Shown: positions 22,845-30,999, counted from the first letter of the stretch. The stretch is DNA of 31,170 nucleotides from JASFHF01 sp050123375 (GCA_050123375.1 JASFHF010000025.1:1-31170); one strand, 5' to 3'. The notes: generated from the letters alone by a model not told the origin. A program made the numbers and translations.

Positions 22845-24233
22845 ATGTTGAAGATTTATAACACATTAACCAGAACCAAAGAGGAATTTAAGCCGATTAC
22901 GCCTCACAAAGTAAATTTTTATGCGTGTGGGATAACGGTTTATGATTTTTGTCATATTGGGCATGCGAGATCATTAATTATTTTTGATGTGATAGTTAGA
23001 TATTTGCGATATTTAAAGTATAACGTTAAGTTTGTGCGTAATTTTACAGATATTGATGATAAGATTATTAAGCGCGCCAATGAGAACCAGGAAGATTTTC
23101 AGGAATTGACTAGTCGTTTTATTGCCGCCATGCATGAAGATTGTGAGGAATTAGGTTTGCTGCCGCCGGATGAAGAACCGCGGGCGACACAATTTATGCC
23201 GCAGATAATTCAAATGGTGCAAACTCTTGTTGATAAGGGCTATGCGTATGTTGGCGCCAATGGTGATGTGTATTACGATATTAGTAAATTTGAAAATTAT
23301 GGAAAGCTTTCTAATCGGAATATCGAACAATTACAAGCTGGAGCGCGGGTTGAGTTATCAGATGCTAAAAAAAATCCTCTGGATTTTGTTTTATGGAAAT
23401 TAGCTAAACCGGATGAGCCAAGTTGGGATTCACCATGGGGCAAAGGGAGACCTGGTTGGCATATTGAATGTTCAGCCATGTCGACACATTGTTTAGCCGA
23501 GCATTTTGATATTCATGCTGGAGGACAGGATTTGGTGTTTCCGCATCATGAAAATGAAATTGCACAAGCCGAAGCTGCTACAGGTGAGAAATTTGCTAAT
23601 TATTGGATTCATACAGGTTTGCTGCAGGTTGACGGACAAAAGATGTCAAAATCTCTGGGTAATTTTTTTACGATTCGTGATGTATTACAAAAATTTTCAC
23701 CGGAAGTGTTGCGTTATTTTATGATTACCAGCAATTATCGCAGTCCGCTTAATTATTCAGAAACAGATATGGTAAATGCGCGGCATGCGTTGGAACGGTT
23801 ATATACATCTTTGCGTGATTTTTCATCTGCGGAATTAGAAGCTGCTCCTGATTCGGAGCAGGGTAATCAGGCTTTTGTAAGCGCTATGAATGATGATTTT
23901 AATACCCCCGAAGCTTTAGCGGTGTTATTTGATTTATCTCACCAAATTAATAAATTAAGAGATTCAGATAAAGTAGAAGCTGGACAATTAGCAAAACAAT
24001 TAAAAAAACTTGGCGGCATTTTAGGTATCTTGCAAAAAGATCCGGCACAATTTTTGCAGAGTATAATCGGCGAAGAAATTGATACTGCCGAAATAGAACA
24101 ACTGATCAAAGCGCGCAATGATGCCAGGAAAAACAAAAATTGGGCTGAGGCTGACCGCATTCGGGATGAATTAGATCAAATAGGAGTTGTGCTCGAGGAT
24201 AAGTCTTCCGGAACAATTTGGCGCCGTAAGTAA
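22845..24233 (+). CDS. cysS: Cysteine--tRNA ligase
   Basis: A 462-residue class I synthetase. Seen: FYACGITVYDFCHIGHARS with a zinc Cys and the HIGH motif, WHIECSAMS, HHENEIAQAEAATG with zinc ligands, KMSKSLGNFF, and a helical anticodon-binding C-terminus ending KSSGTIWRRK. Length equals the family norm. The start at 22845 follows family alignment and has AAAGG four bases upstream; the open frame to 22785 is read-through of the inverted-repeat element. Confidence 0.97.
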   Translation: MLKIYNTLTRTKEEFKPITPHKVNFYACGITVYDFCHIGHARSLIIFDVIVRYLRYLKYNVKFVRNFTDIDDKIIKRANENQEDFQELTSRFIAAMHEDCEELGLLPPDEEPRATQFMPQIIQMVQTLVDKGYAYVGANGDVYYDISKFENYGKLSNRNIEQLQAGARVELSDAKKNPLDFVLWKLAKPDEPSWDSPWGKGRPGWHIECSAMSTHCLAEHFDIHAGGQDLVFPHHENEIAQAEAATGEKFANYWIHTGLLQVDGQKMSKSLGNFFTIRDVLQKFSPEVLRYFMITSNYRSPLNYSETDMVNARHALERLYTSLRDFSSAELEAAPDSEQGNQAFVSAMNDDFNTPEALAVLFDLSHQINKLRDSDKVEAGQLAKQLKKLGGILGILQKDPAQFLQSIIGEEIDTAEIEQLIKARNDARKNKNWAEADRIRDELDQIGVVLEDKSSGTIWRRK

Positions 24234-24395
24234 TTTTTAGTGTACATTTTCTTAAAGAATATCAATCTAACAGGCGCGTTGGTTTGCAAAAGCTTGTTCG
24301 TGTATTTTATAAATTTACCTCCATTTGTTGAAATATTACAAAATTCATGTATAACTCTTTGTTTCTGAGTAATAAAATTAACAATTTTTTTCGCT

Positions 24396-24428
24396 TTTAA
24401 GAAAACCTTAAGCCTGATCTTCTATACT
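24396..24428 (+). promoter_or_regulatory. PmrA-like box and possible -10 for the 620-residue protein gene
   Basis: TTTAAG (24396-24401), five bases, CTTAAG (24407-24412): the same layout as at 18954 and 27712, with one base changed. TATACT (24423-24428) follows 10 bases later. That spacing is shorter than at the 18932 promoter, so the true -10 may differ. Confidence 0.6.
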
Positions 24429-24447
24429 AAGAGTAAGAGGATAGTTT

Positions 24448-26310
24448 ATGAGTTTTATAGATCAAGGTCAAAAAACAATATCATTAGCATATAACTATTT
24501 TACCAGTGGTTTTAGTTTAATGTCGTCTGGTCAGAAGTTACAGCGTTATATCAATCGTAAGGATGGTTCTTATAAAGTAATTGCAAATATTAATTTGCAT
24601 TTTGTAGATGATGAAGATAATTGTGATAAGTTGCATTTAAAGCATAACGATGTTGTGATAATCGAAGATTATATTATTAAAGTTTATGATGCGAAAAAGA
24701 AGCAATTAGTAGAAATTGATGAAGAAACTTTAATCTTAACTAAAAGTAATGATATGTTTTTTTATGATCAGTGTGAAGATAAATTGATTTATTTTTCTCA
24801 AATCAGAAGTAATCTTCATCGTTATAATATGATCAGGAATTATTATTTGTTTAAATTGTGCAAAAAACAAGAGATTAAGGCAAAAGAACAATATTTAAAA
24901 AGAGTTCGTAAAAAGTTAATAAAAGAAAATATAGGTGCCGGTTATCTTAAGCAATTAGAACAAACTAATGCTCTTAATTATTTTTCTAATTATGTTGCTA
25001 CTTCGCATTATTCTCCCGTTGTTTTCTCTATGATGACTACAATTTTCACTTATATTGTAGCAGTAGTAACAACTGCGGCAGCTATTGGTTTGTTAATTAC
25101 TGGCGGGTTAACATTTGCTATTGTGGTAGCGATAGCTGCGCCGATTGCGTCAGGTATAGCTGCAGCAACAAGTTTATTTAATGCAATAAAAAATCGTGAT
25201 AAGTTGTCAGGGTATGCTGCAGGATCTTATGCTTGTTCTGCGTCTGGTTTTTTATTGATTGCATTAGCAGTAGTTTTTCCGCTTGCGTCACCTGTTTTAA
25301 CTCCTATTGGCACTTTTCTTGCCGGCATTGGAGTGGTTGGTACCACAATGATTTATGGAGTTAAGTATAAAGATACAATAAAAAAATATTATAAAAAAGC
25401 ACGTAGTTGGTTAAAAAATAGTTTTGTTCCTTTATTAAAAAAAATAAAGCTGGAGAAATATTTACACAATATTGCTAACTTTTTTAAGTGTCAAAAAAAC
25501 AAGGTAATGAATTGGGTGAAAAAAACTTCGGTTGTGGATCATATGCGTAATGTTGCTTATGCTGGAGCTGGTATTACCACTGGATTATTTGTTACTGCTG
25601 TAGTTTGCACGTTTGTTTTTCCGCCAGCAGTGCCATTTTTGTCAGGAGCAGGAACATTGATTGCTATTGGCAGTGTTGGAACTTTAGCTGTAAGTAAGTT
25701 TGTAAAGCATAAACAAAAAATTGTTAATGCCTTCAATAAGGCTGGAAATTTTGTTAAAGCAATTCCGAAAAAATGTAAGAGCTTTGTCAATAAGATTAAA
25801 GCGCGTTTTAAGGGTTGGCCAATAAGATCATTGTTTAAAAAGAAAAGTATTGTGCAGCGTGATGTTGAAATGCAAACTGTTAAAGTTAAAACCATACGGA
25901 TTCAGAAACAACCGGCATTGCAAAAACAAAGGAAAAAACAAGATTTGCTGCCAACAAAAACTAATAGAATTAAATCGCTAATGTATAATGGCATGGTAAC
26001 TTCGATGATTAGTTGTCCAACATTGAGTTTATATTTTCATCATCATTTACACCATCAAGCATTGCACGCAGTTGCTATATTTGCAGTTGCATCTATATTT
26101 GTTGGTATATTTTCTAAAGCCAAAAAACTTTTTTGGGGCAAAAAACGTAAATTGCCGACGAAAATTGATGTTAAGATGCGCGCTGTAAATACTAATGTTG
26201 AGTCGACACAGTCTGTTGAGATTGATCAGCAAGAAAATAAACTAATTAATCATAGGATGAATGATTGTGTTGATGATTGTTTAACTGTAAAAGTCAGAAT
26301 GACTCATTAA
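24448..26310 (+). CDS. Unknown 620-residue protein with three membrane-hairpin repeats, candidate effector
   Basis: No recognised family. Residues 1-180 are polar and Lys-rich, with no signal peptide. Then come three similar blocks, each a hydrophobic hairpin followed by a basic stretch: about 190-250, 258-335 and 368-452. The last two resemble each other most (Tyr-Ala-x-x-...-Pro-...-hydrophobic-Gly-...-Lys-rich helix). A further hydrophobic segment lies at 540-556 after a His-rich patch (HHHLHH, 531-536). The tail to 620 is polar. AGAGG lies 7 bases before the ATG. A large membrane-active protein without a signal peptide under a PmrA-like box fits a Dot/Icm substrate acting on a host membrane. 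It is convergent with the kinase gene. Confidence 0.7.
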   Translation: MSFIDQGQKTISLAYNYFTSGFSLMSSGQKLQRYINRKDGSYKVIANINLHFVDDEDNCDKLHLKHNDVVIIEDYIIKVYDAKKKQLVEIDEETLILTKSNDMFFYDQCEDKLIYFSQIRSNLHRYNMIRNYYLFKLCKKQEIKAKEQYLKRVRKKLIKENIGAGYLKQLEQTNALNYFSNYVATSHYSPVVFSMMTTIFTYIVAVVTTAAAIGLLITGGLTFAIVVAIAAPIASGIAAATSLFNAIKNRDKLSGYAAGSYACSASGFLLIALAVVFPLASPVLTPIGTFLAGIGVVGTTMIYGVKYKDTIKKYYKKARSWLKNSFVPLLKKIKLEKYLHNIANFFKCQKNKVMNWVKKTSVVDHMRNVAYAGAGITTGLFVTAVVCTFVFPPAVPFLSGAGTLIAIGSVGTLAVSKFVKHKQKIVNAFNKAGNFVKAIPKKCKSFVNKIKARFKGWPIRSLFKKKSIVQRDVEMQTVKVKTIRIQKQPALQKQRKKQDLLPTKTNRIKSLMYNGMVTSMISCPTLSLYFHHHLHHQALHAVAIFAVASIFVGIFSKAKKLFWGKKRKLPTKIDVKMRAVNTNVESTQSVEIDQQENKLINHRMNDCVDDCLTVKVRMTH

Positions 26311-26351
26311 AAAAACCGTAAAATAATCAGCAATCTCAAATACGATAAAAT

Positions 26352-27647
26352 TTATAAAATTGTGCAGCATTTTTGTTTTTGCAGCAAATCATACTGCTCA
26401 GATAGGTTGATCAGCTGGTTAACGGTTTTTTCTATGTCATCAAAATACGGACGCTTGTCAGGTTTAGGGTCTATCATTTTTCGTACAAGATTTGTAAATT
26501 GGCTAGCCATTTGGGTTTTGTTTTTAAAAAATCCAAACATTTTGTTTAACAAGCAATTAACACATTCTTTATGATTAGAGAATATTGTATTTGTGTCATT
26601 TTTTAAAATGTATTTTTTATGCAAAAATTTTATGTTTTTTTTCGGCATAAATTTCCATATATCATCAGTGCCTTTCAGGCGCGAACAAATAATTTGCAGA
26701 AAAATTATACCTAAAGAATATATATCAAATATTTTTGTCATCACAGGTTTCTTGCCTTTGCAAAAATCGACGTACGAATCTATGGGAAATACCAAAGGAG
26801 TGCATGCACAAATATTTTCTCCAAATTTCTTGGCAAATTCTAAATCAATAAGATACAATTTATCGTTTTTTATCATTATATTATTGAGTTTTAAATCGGA
26901 ATTGCCATAACCTTTTGTATGCAGTTTTTTAAGTTCCATAACTATGTTTTTAAACAATCTAAAAGAATGTGTCAATTTACGTTTTCTAAGTTTTTTTATA
27001 TATTTGGATAAATCACAATCCAGTTTTGGCATAAGCTGATGTACTTTTGAATAAACTTTTGTATTCGCATCGTCCAAAAAATTATTGTGCTGAACATACA
27101 GTGTAGAATATTTGTGGGTAAAAAAATTACATTTCAACATATAGTTTTTTCCATATAATTTATTCGATAATTTTCTTGCGGTTTTACTTCTTGCTTCAAA
27201 ATCACATAATCTATGATTTTCATCAGTTATAAAATATTGGGATCTAACTATATATTCGCTCTCAGGATGCAGTTCAACCAATTTTCCCGAATTAGTTTTT
27301 TTCAAAATCATCAATACCTTTTTAATTTTAACATCATTTGTAAAGTTAATGGTTTTTTCAGAATCATATGCGTAATAATATTCATAATGATTTTCCATAC
27401 CAATATTGCCTTCGATTTTGCGAAAAGTAACATTCGGTTTAATTAGGGCAGGAACCTTTGTTAATTTTGCTGTATTTATGCATGTTATTTTTTGGTTTGC
27501 TATTTTTTGTGGAATTTTTCGCTGCTGCTTCTTATCCAGGTGTTGCACAAATTGTTCTATTATTTGTAGTTTAACAGTTTCGGGAATAGTTAATTTATGG
27601 CCGTTTGCATCTTTAAATGTTAATCGCTTTATTGTTTTTTTATACAT
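26352..27647 (-). CDS. Divergent Ser/Thr protein kinase with C-terminal CaaX box, candidate effector
   Basis: A 431-residue kinase-like protein. Seen: a Lys-rich N-terminal region (1-75); a divergent N-lobe with possible Gly loop GNIGMENHYEYYYAY (80-94) and VLMILKK (111-117) as the likely ATP-Lys strand; hinge-like LMPKLDCDLSKYI; catalytic loop GNSDLKLNNIM (D251, K253, N256); DLEF at 268-271 in place of DFG; DIYSLGIIF (308-316, subdomain IX); and DPKPDKRPYFDDI (R399, subdomain XI). The catalytic D, K and N are kept but Gly of DFG is lost. The last residues, KCCTIL, form a CaaX box with Cys428 and X = Leu, the geranylgeranyl type, next to a second Cys. The start is ATG 27647 without Shine-Dalgarno, just after an AAT repeat. 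A PmrA-like box lies upstream. Confidence 0.82.
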   Translation of the reverse strand: MYKKTIKRLTFKDANGHKLTIPETVKLQIIEQFVQHLDKKQQRKIPQKIANQKITCINTAKLTKVPALIKPNVTFRKIEGNIGMENHYEYYYAYDSEKTINFTNDVKIKKVLMILKKTNSGKLVELHPESEYIVRSQYFITDENHRLCDFEARSKTARKLSNKLYGKNYMLKCNFFTHKYSTLYVQHNNFLDDANTKVYSKVHQLMPKLDCDLSKYIKKLRKRKLTHSFRLFKNIVMELKKLHTKGYGNSDLKLNNIMIKNDKLYLIDLEFAKKFGENICACTPLVFPIDSYVDFCKGKKPVMTKIFDIYSLGIIFLQIICSRLKGTDDIWKFMPKKNIKFLHKKYILKNDTNTIFSNHKECVNCLLNKMFGFFKNKTQMASQFTNLVRKMIDPKPDKRPYFDDIEKTVNQLINLSEQYDLLQKQKCCTIL

Positions 27648-27649
27648 AG

Positions 27650-27669
27650 TTATTATTATTATTATTATT
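27650..27669. repeat. TTA trinucleotide repeat in the kinase leader
   Basis: A run of about 6.7 TTA units (AAT on the mRNA strand) ends three bases before the kinase ATG and replaces the usual ribosome-binding site. Changes in unit number would alter leader length in steps of three. Confidence 0.8.
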
Positions 27670-27688
27670 GATAAATAGTTATTATTAT

Positions 27689-27728
27689 ATATTACATTTT
27701 AGATTATAAATCTTAAGATAACCTTAAG
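27689..27728 (-). promoter_or_regulatory. PmrA-like box and possible -10 for the kinase gene
   Basis: Perfect CTTAAG (27712-27717), five bases, CTTAAG (27723-27728). On the minus strand TAATAT (27689-27694) lies 17 bases after the box and would be the -10 with a box-as-minus-35 layout. TATAAT at 27684-27689 is an alternative. A weaker third half-site may continue the 11-bp register at 27732-27737. Confidence 0.65.
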
Positions 27729-27771
27729 TATCTTTAAAAATTCGCATCTTAAATTAGTGGAAAATCCGGTA

Positions 27772-27799
27772 TTGACAGTTCTGTAATGTGTGCTATAGT
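27772..27799 (+). promoter_or_regulatory. Promoter of the His leader and permease
   Basis: Consensus TTGACA (27772-27777), 16 bases, TATAGT (27794-27799). The transcript start would fall about at 27805, directly at the leader-peptide ATG (27807), so the leader may be translated with almost no 5' UTR. Confidence 0.75.
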
Positions 27800-27806
27800 A
27801 CCTATC

Positions 27807-27872
27807 ATGAAAAAGACTTTTGTACAATTTATTCACCATTGCCATCATTTGCATGCGTATTTGATGGTGTAG
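27807..27872 (+). CDS. His-rich leader peptide (attenuator control peptide)
   Basis: A 21-codon frame, too short for ordinary gene finding. It reads M-K-K-T-F-V-Q-F-I and then HHCHHLH (five His in seven codons), and ends at TAG (27870). E. coli HisL is M-T-R-V-Q-F-K followed by seven His: the V-Q-F before the His block is shared, and the bases TAGTCTTT at the stop also recall the E. coli leader. The peptide frame overlaps a hairpin AAAAAGACT/AGTCTTTTT (27810-27818 with 27871-27879) that translation would disrupt. I infer a histidyl-tRNA sensor controlling the downstream permease. Confidence 0.7.
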   Translation: MKKTFVQFIHHCHHLHAYLMV

Positions 27873-27883
27873 TCTTTTTATTT

Positions 27884-27966
27884 TTAGAAGGCGCGCCTAG
27901 GGATGATGCCTTCTAAGCTCTAAGATAAATGCGGCCTCAGAAGGTATTGATTCTGGGGCTTTTTTG
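27884..27966 (+). terminator. Attenuator: alternative hairpins ending in intrinsic terminator
   Basis: Four segments are visible. Segment 1 TTAGAAGGC (27884-27892) pairs perfectly with segment 2 GCCTTCTAA (27908-27916). Segment 2 CCTTCT (27909-27914) can instead pair with AGAAGG (27939-27944) in segment 3. Segment 3 GCCTCAGAA (27934-27942) pairs with segment 4 TTCTGGGGC (27951-27959), one G-U, followed by TTTTTTG: an intrinsic terminator. Pairs 1:2 with 3:4 versus 2:3 are mutually exclusive, the standard amino-acid attenuator plan. The permease ribosome site follows directly. Confidence 0.72.
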
Positions 27967-27985
27967 TTTTAGAGGAGTTAGTATT

Positions 27986-29437
27986 ATGCAAGCCAGTAAA
28001 CGTAAAGTGCTAAGCGTTTTTAGCTTAGTGATGATTAATGTAATTGCCATCGACAGTGTACGCGGGATTCCAATGGGGGCGCACTATGGACTCGCGCTAA
28101 TTCTTATTTATATAATTTTTGGATTCGCTTTTTTTATTCCTAGCGCTTTAGTATCGGCAGAGCTTGCAACCGCCTGGCCGCAAACTGGTGGAATCTATGT
28201 GTGGGTGCGAGAAGCTTTTGGTGTGCCTATAGGTTTTTTAGTTAGCTGGATCCAATGGGTTTATAATATTTGCTGGTATCCAACGATTTTATCTTTGCTT
28301 GGCGCAACTATTGCTTATTTGTTTGATCCAAAATTAGCAGATAATACCTTGTATATGTTAGCCGTAGTGCTGCTTTCCTATTGGGTGTTAACTGCGATTA
28401 CTTTATGCGGCATGCGCGCATCTGGATTGGTAAGCTCAATTGCGGCAATTTTAGGTACTTTGCTGCCAATGATATTTATTACGATTTTAGGTATCATTTG
28501 GATATGTATGGGCAAGCCGATTAATTTGCCGATTAGTTTTGCTGCATTAATTCCTGAGGTAAAAAGTCCGCAAAATTTAGTGTTATTATCTGGTATTGTG
28601 TATACCTTAGTCGGCATGGAGATGTCTGCGGCGCACGCGCAGGATGTTAAAAATCCGCGCAGAGATTATCCGCGCGCATTATTATATTCAACTATTGTGA
28701 TTTTTGTTTCATTAATTGTGTCGTCACTTGCGGTAGCATTAGTTTTGCCGCCGAAACGATTAGATATTTTAACTGGATTGTTGGATGCGTTTCATGCATT
28801 TTTTGCATCGTTTGGTTTAGCGTGGCTAATGCCGTTGATTGCAATTTTAATTGGAGTTGGAATTGTTGGCGGTGTGGGCGCCTGGATGATTGGGCCAACG
28901 CGGGGATTGCTAATTGCAGCACAAGATGGCTGTGTACCGCCATTTTTACAAAAAATTAATAAGAAAAACATGCCGGTGGCTTTATTATTAACTCAGGCAA
29001 TAATTGTTACGATTATTAGCGCCGTGTTTTTAGTAATGCCGAGTGTCAGCAGTTCTTTTTGGATTTTAATTGATTTAACTGCGCAGTTAGCAATGTCTTC
29101 ATATTTGTTTTTATTTGGTGCGGCGATTTATTTGCGTTATAAACACCCAAAAGTGACACGGCCTTACAAAGTTCCATTTAGTAATCTTGGTATGTGGATT
29201 ATTTGTGTTGCCGGGATCATTGCAGCCTTGTTTGTTATTTTAATTGGATATTTCCCGCCAGCGCAAATTAAAATCGGTAATATTATTTTTTATGAGTCGT
29301 TTTTAATTCTTGGTTTTGGTTTGTTTTATGCAATTCCATTATTGTTGTATAAGTTTCGTAGACATTCCTGGCGATTGGCGAAGACTGAGAGTGCAGCATT
29401 ATTGAGCGAAGTAGAGCAGGAAGAGCCAAGGCATTAG
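27986..29437 (+). CDS. APC-superfamily permease under His attenuator, candidate histidine transporter
   Basis: A 483-residue, about twelve-helix transporter, paralogous to the one at 6029-7408. Seen: FFIPSALVSAELATAW and GGIYVWVREAFGVPIGF, GMEMSAAHAQDVKNPRRDYPRA before TM7, and GGVGAWMIGPTRGLL around TM8. These place it in the same glutamate/GABA-antiporter-like branch. AGGAG lies 8 bases before the ATG at 27986; the frame opens upstream at 27929 only through the attenuator. The His-rich leader is the best clue to substrate: histidine or a close relative. The C-terminus overlaps the convergent rimO stop by four bases. Confidence 0.88.
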   Translation: MQASKRKVLSVFSLVMINVIAIDSVRGIPMGAHYGLALILIYIIFGFAFFIPSALVSAELATAWPQTGGIYVWVREAFGVPIGFLVSWIQWVYNICWYPTILSLLGATIAYLFDPKLADNTLYMLAVVLLSYWVLTAITLCGMRASGLVSSIAAILGTLLPMIFITILGIIWICMGKPINLPISFAALIPEVKSPQNLVLLSGIVYTLVGMEMSAAHAQDVKNPRRDYPRALLYSTIVIFVSLIVSSLAVALVLPPKRLDILTGLLDAFHAFFASFGLAWLMPLIAILIGVGIVGGVGAWMIGPTRGLLIAAQDGCVPPFLQKINKKNMPVALLLTQAIIVTIISAVFLVMPSVSSSFWILIDLTAQLAMSSYLFLFGAAIYLRYKHPKVTRPYKVPFSNLGMWIICVAGIIAALFVILIGYFPPAQIKIGNIIFYESFLILGFGLFYAIPLLLYKFRRHSWRLAKTESAALLSEVEQEEPRH

Positions 29438-30708
29438 TCAAATAAATCATGTTCGTCAGCGTCTTTGATTACCACATCGACTAAATCGCCAGATTTTAGT
29501 CGATGGGAGTCGCTGATATAAACATTACCATCAATTTCTGGTGCGTCACCTTGGGTGCGGCCGATTGCGTTACGATCAATAACCTCGTCAATTAAAACTT
29601 GCATAGTAGTGTCGATTTTTGTTTGTAACTTATCAGCGCTTATTTGTGCTTGTAAATTCATTAGTTCAGCTTGGCGGAACTGTTTAATTTCTTCAGGAAT
29701 GTGATTTGGCAGTTGATTTGCGTGGGCTCCTTCGACTGGTGAATATTGAAAACAGCCAACACGATCTAACTGTGCTTGTTCAAGAAATTCTAGTAGTTCT
29801 TTAAATTCTTGTTCGGTTTCACCAGGAAAGCCAACAATAAAAGTGCTGCGGATAGTTAAATTGGGGCACATATCGCGCCATCGGGAAATTTTTTCGAGTA
29901 GATTTTTATGATCACCAGGGCGCTGCATTAGTTTTAAAATACGGGAATTACAGTGCTGCAGCGGTACATCTAAGTACGGCAAAATTTTGTTTTCTGCCAT
30001 TAGTGGCAAGATTTTTTCGATGATTGGATGTGGATACAGGTAATGTAGTCTTATCCAAATTCCAAGTTCACCTAATTCATATGCCAGTTTGATTAGATTG
30101 GTTTCCTGGTCAAGATCGTCACCATAAGCAGTAGTGTCTTGTGAAATAATAATTAGTTCTTTGGTACCTGTATCAACTAGTTGTTCAGCTTCCTGAATAA
30201 TTTCTTTAAGTGGTCGGCTGATTAATTTTCCGCGTAATTGCGGAATAATGCAAAAGCTGCATTGGTGATTGCATCCTTCAGAAATTTTTAAATAAGCATA
30301 ATGCGAAGGGGTTAACTTAAATCCAGCTGCGGGAATTTCATAGGTGGATAAAATTTTTGTTGGTAAATATTTTTGAACAGCGTTAACAACTTCGGCAATC
30401 TTATTTGGTCCGCAAATATATAATACTTCGGGATGGTGTTTTTTAATTAATTGTTTATTGACGCCTAAACATCCGGTAACAATAACTTTGCTATGGTTTT
30501 GCAGAGCATTCGCAATAGTGTCGAGTGATTCTTGTATGGCGTCGTTGATAAAACCACAAGTGTTTATGATTACTAGATCGGCTTCATTATAAGTGGTTAC
30601 AATCTCATATCCAGATCGGATTAGTTGCGTAATTAATTTTTCGGCATCAACGAGATTTTTAGCGCAGCCTAGATTTATTACACCGATAGTATGTTTATGG
30701 TTTTTCAT
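29434..30708 (-). CDS. rimO: Ribosomal protein S12 methylthiotransferase
   Basis: A 424-residue radical-SAM enzyme that adds a methylthio group to Asp of S12. Seen: the N-terminal cluster cysteines in NLGCAKNLVDAE, NTCGFI and VTGCLG; the radical-SAM motif SEGCNHQCSFCIIP (C-x3-C-x2-C); IISQDTTAYG; the LDVPLQHCNSRILKLMQRPG region; GFPGETEQEF; and a C-terminal TRAM domain (QVLIDE ... GNVYISD). N-L-G-C and D-A-E near the start separate RimO from MiaB. It overlaps the infA stop (ATGA), so the two are probably co-transcribed. Confidence 0.95.
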   Translation of the reverse strand: MKNHKHTIGVINLGCAKNLVDAEKLITQLIRSGYEIVTTYNEADLVIINTCGFINDAIQESLDTIANALQNHSKVIVTGCLGVNKQLIKKHHPEVLYICGPNKIAEVVNAVQKYLPTKILSTYEIPAAGFKLTPSHYAYLKISEGCNHQCSFCIIPQLRGKLISRPLKEIIQEAEQLVDTGTKELIIISQDTTAYGDDLDQETNLIKLAYELGELGIWIRLHYLYPHPIIEKILPLMAENKILPYLDVPLQHCNSRILKLMQRPGDHKNLLEKISRWRDMCPNLTIRSTFIVGFPGETEQEFKELLEFLEQAQLDRVGCFQYSPVEGAHANQLPNHIPEEIKQFRQAELMNLQAQISADKLQTKIDTTMQVLIDEVIDRNAIGRTQGDAPEIDGNVYISDSHRLKSGDLVDVVIKDADEHDLFD

Positions 30709-30971
30709 TCATCTTTTGGGGTTTCTGGTTTTGGTTCTTTTGGTTTAGGTTTGCTTTTATGGCGAAAGGTGATACGTCCTTTGGAAAGATCATAAGGAGT
30801 AAGTTCGACAGTTACATAGTCTCCTTTTAAAATGCGAATGTAATTTTTGCGCATTTTTCCGGAAATGTGGGCAATAACAGTATGACCATTTTCGAGTTCA
30901 ACGCGAAACATGGTGTTTGGAAGAACATCAACAACAACTCCTTCCATTTCAATGTGATCGGCTTTTGGCAT
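30705..30971 (-). CDS. infA: Translation initiation factor IF-1 with short C-terminal tail
   Basis: An 88-residue OB-fold factor that binds the 30S A site. Seen: HIEMEGVVVDVLPNTMFRVE, NGHTVIAHISGKMRKNYIRI, DYVTVELTPYDLSKGRITFR, all standard. After about residue 72, where E. coli IF-1 ends, there is a tail of Lys, Pro and Glu (KPKPKEPKPETPKDE). Start chosen at 30971 because GAGG lies 5 bases upstream and the family begins M-x-K-x-x-x-I-E; the frame to 31034 runs through the promoter. It heads a leftward pair with rimO. Confidence 0.95.
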   Translation of the reverse strand: MPKADHIEMEGVVVDVLPNTMFRVELENGHTVIAHISGKMRKNYIRILKGDYVTVELTPYDLSKGRITFRHKSKPKPKEPKPETPKDE

Positions 30972-30999
30972 AAGTTCCTCATGGGTAATTAATAAATAT

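Noticed and set aside
27810..27885. Simple bidirectional terminator between kinase and permease
   Set aside because: A hairpin AAAAAGACT/AGTCTTTTT with a T-run exists, but a strong promoter lies just before it on the same strand and the His codon block within it is better explained by attenuation. It may still terminate when untranslated.
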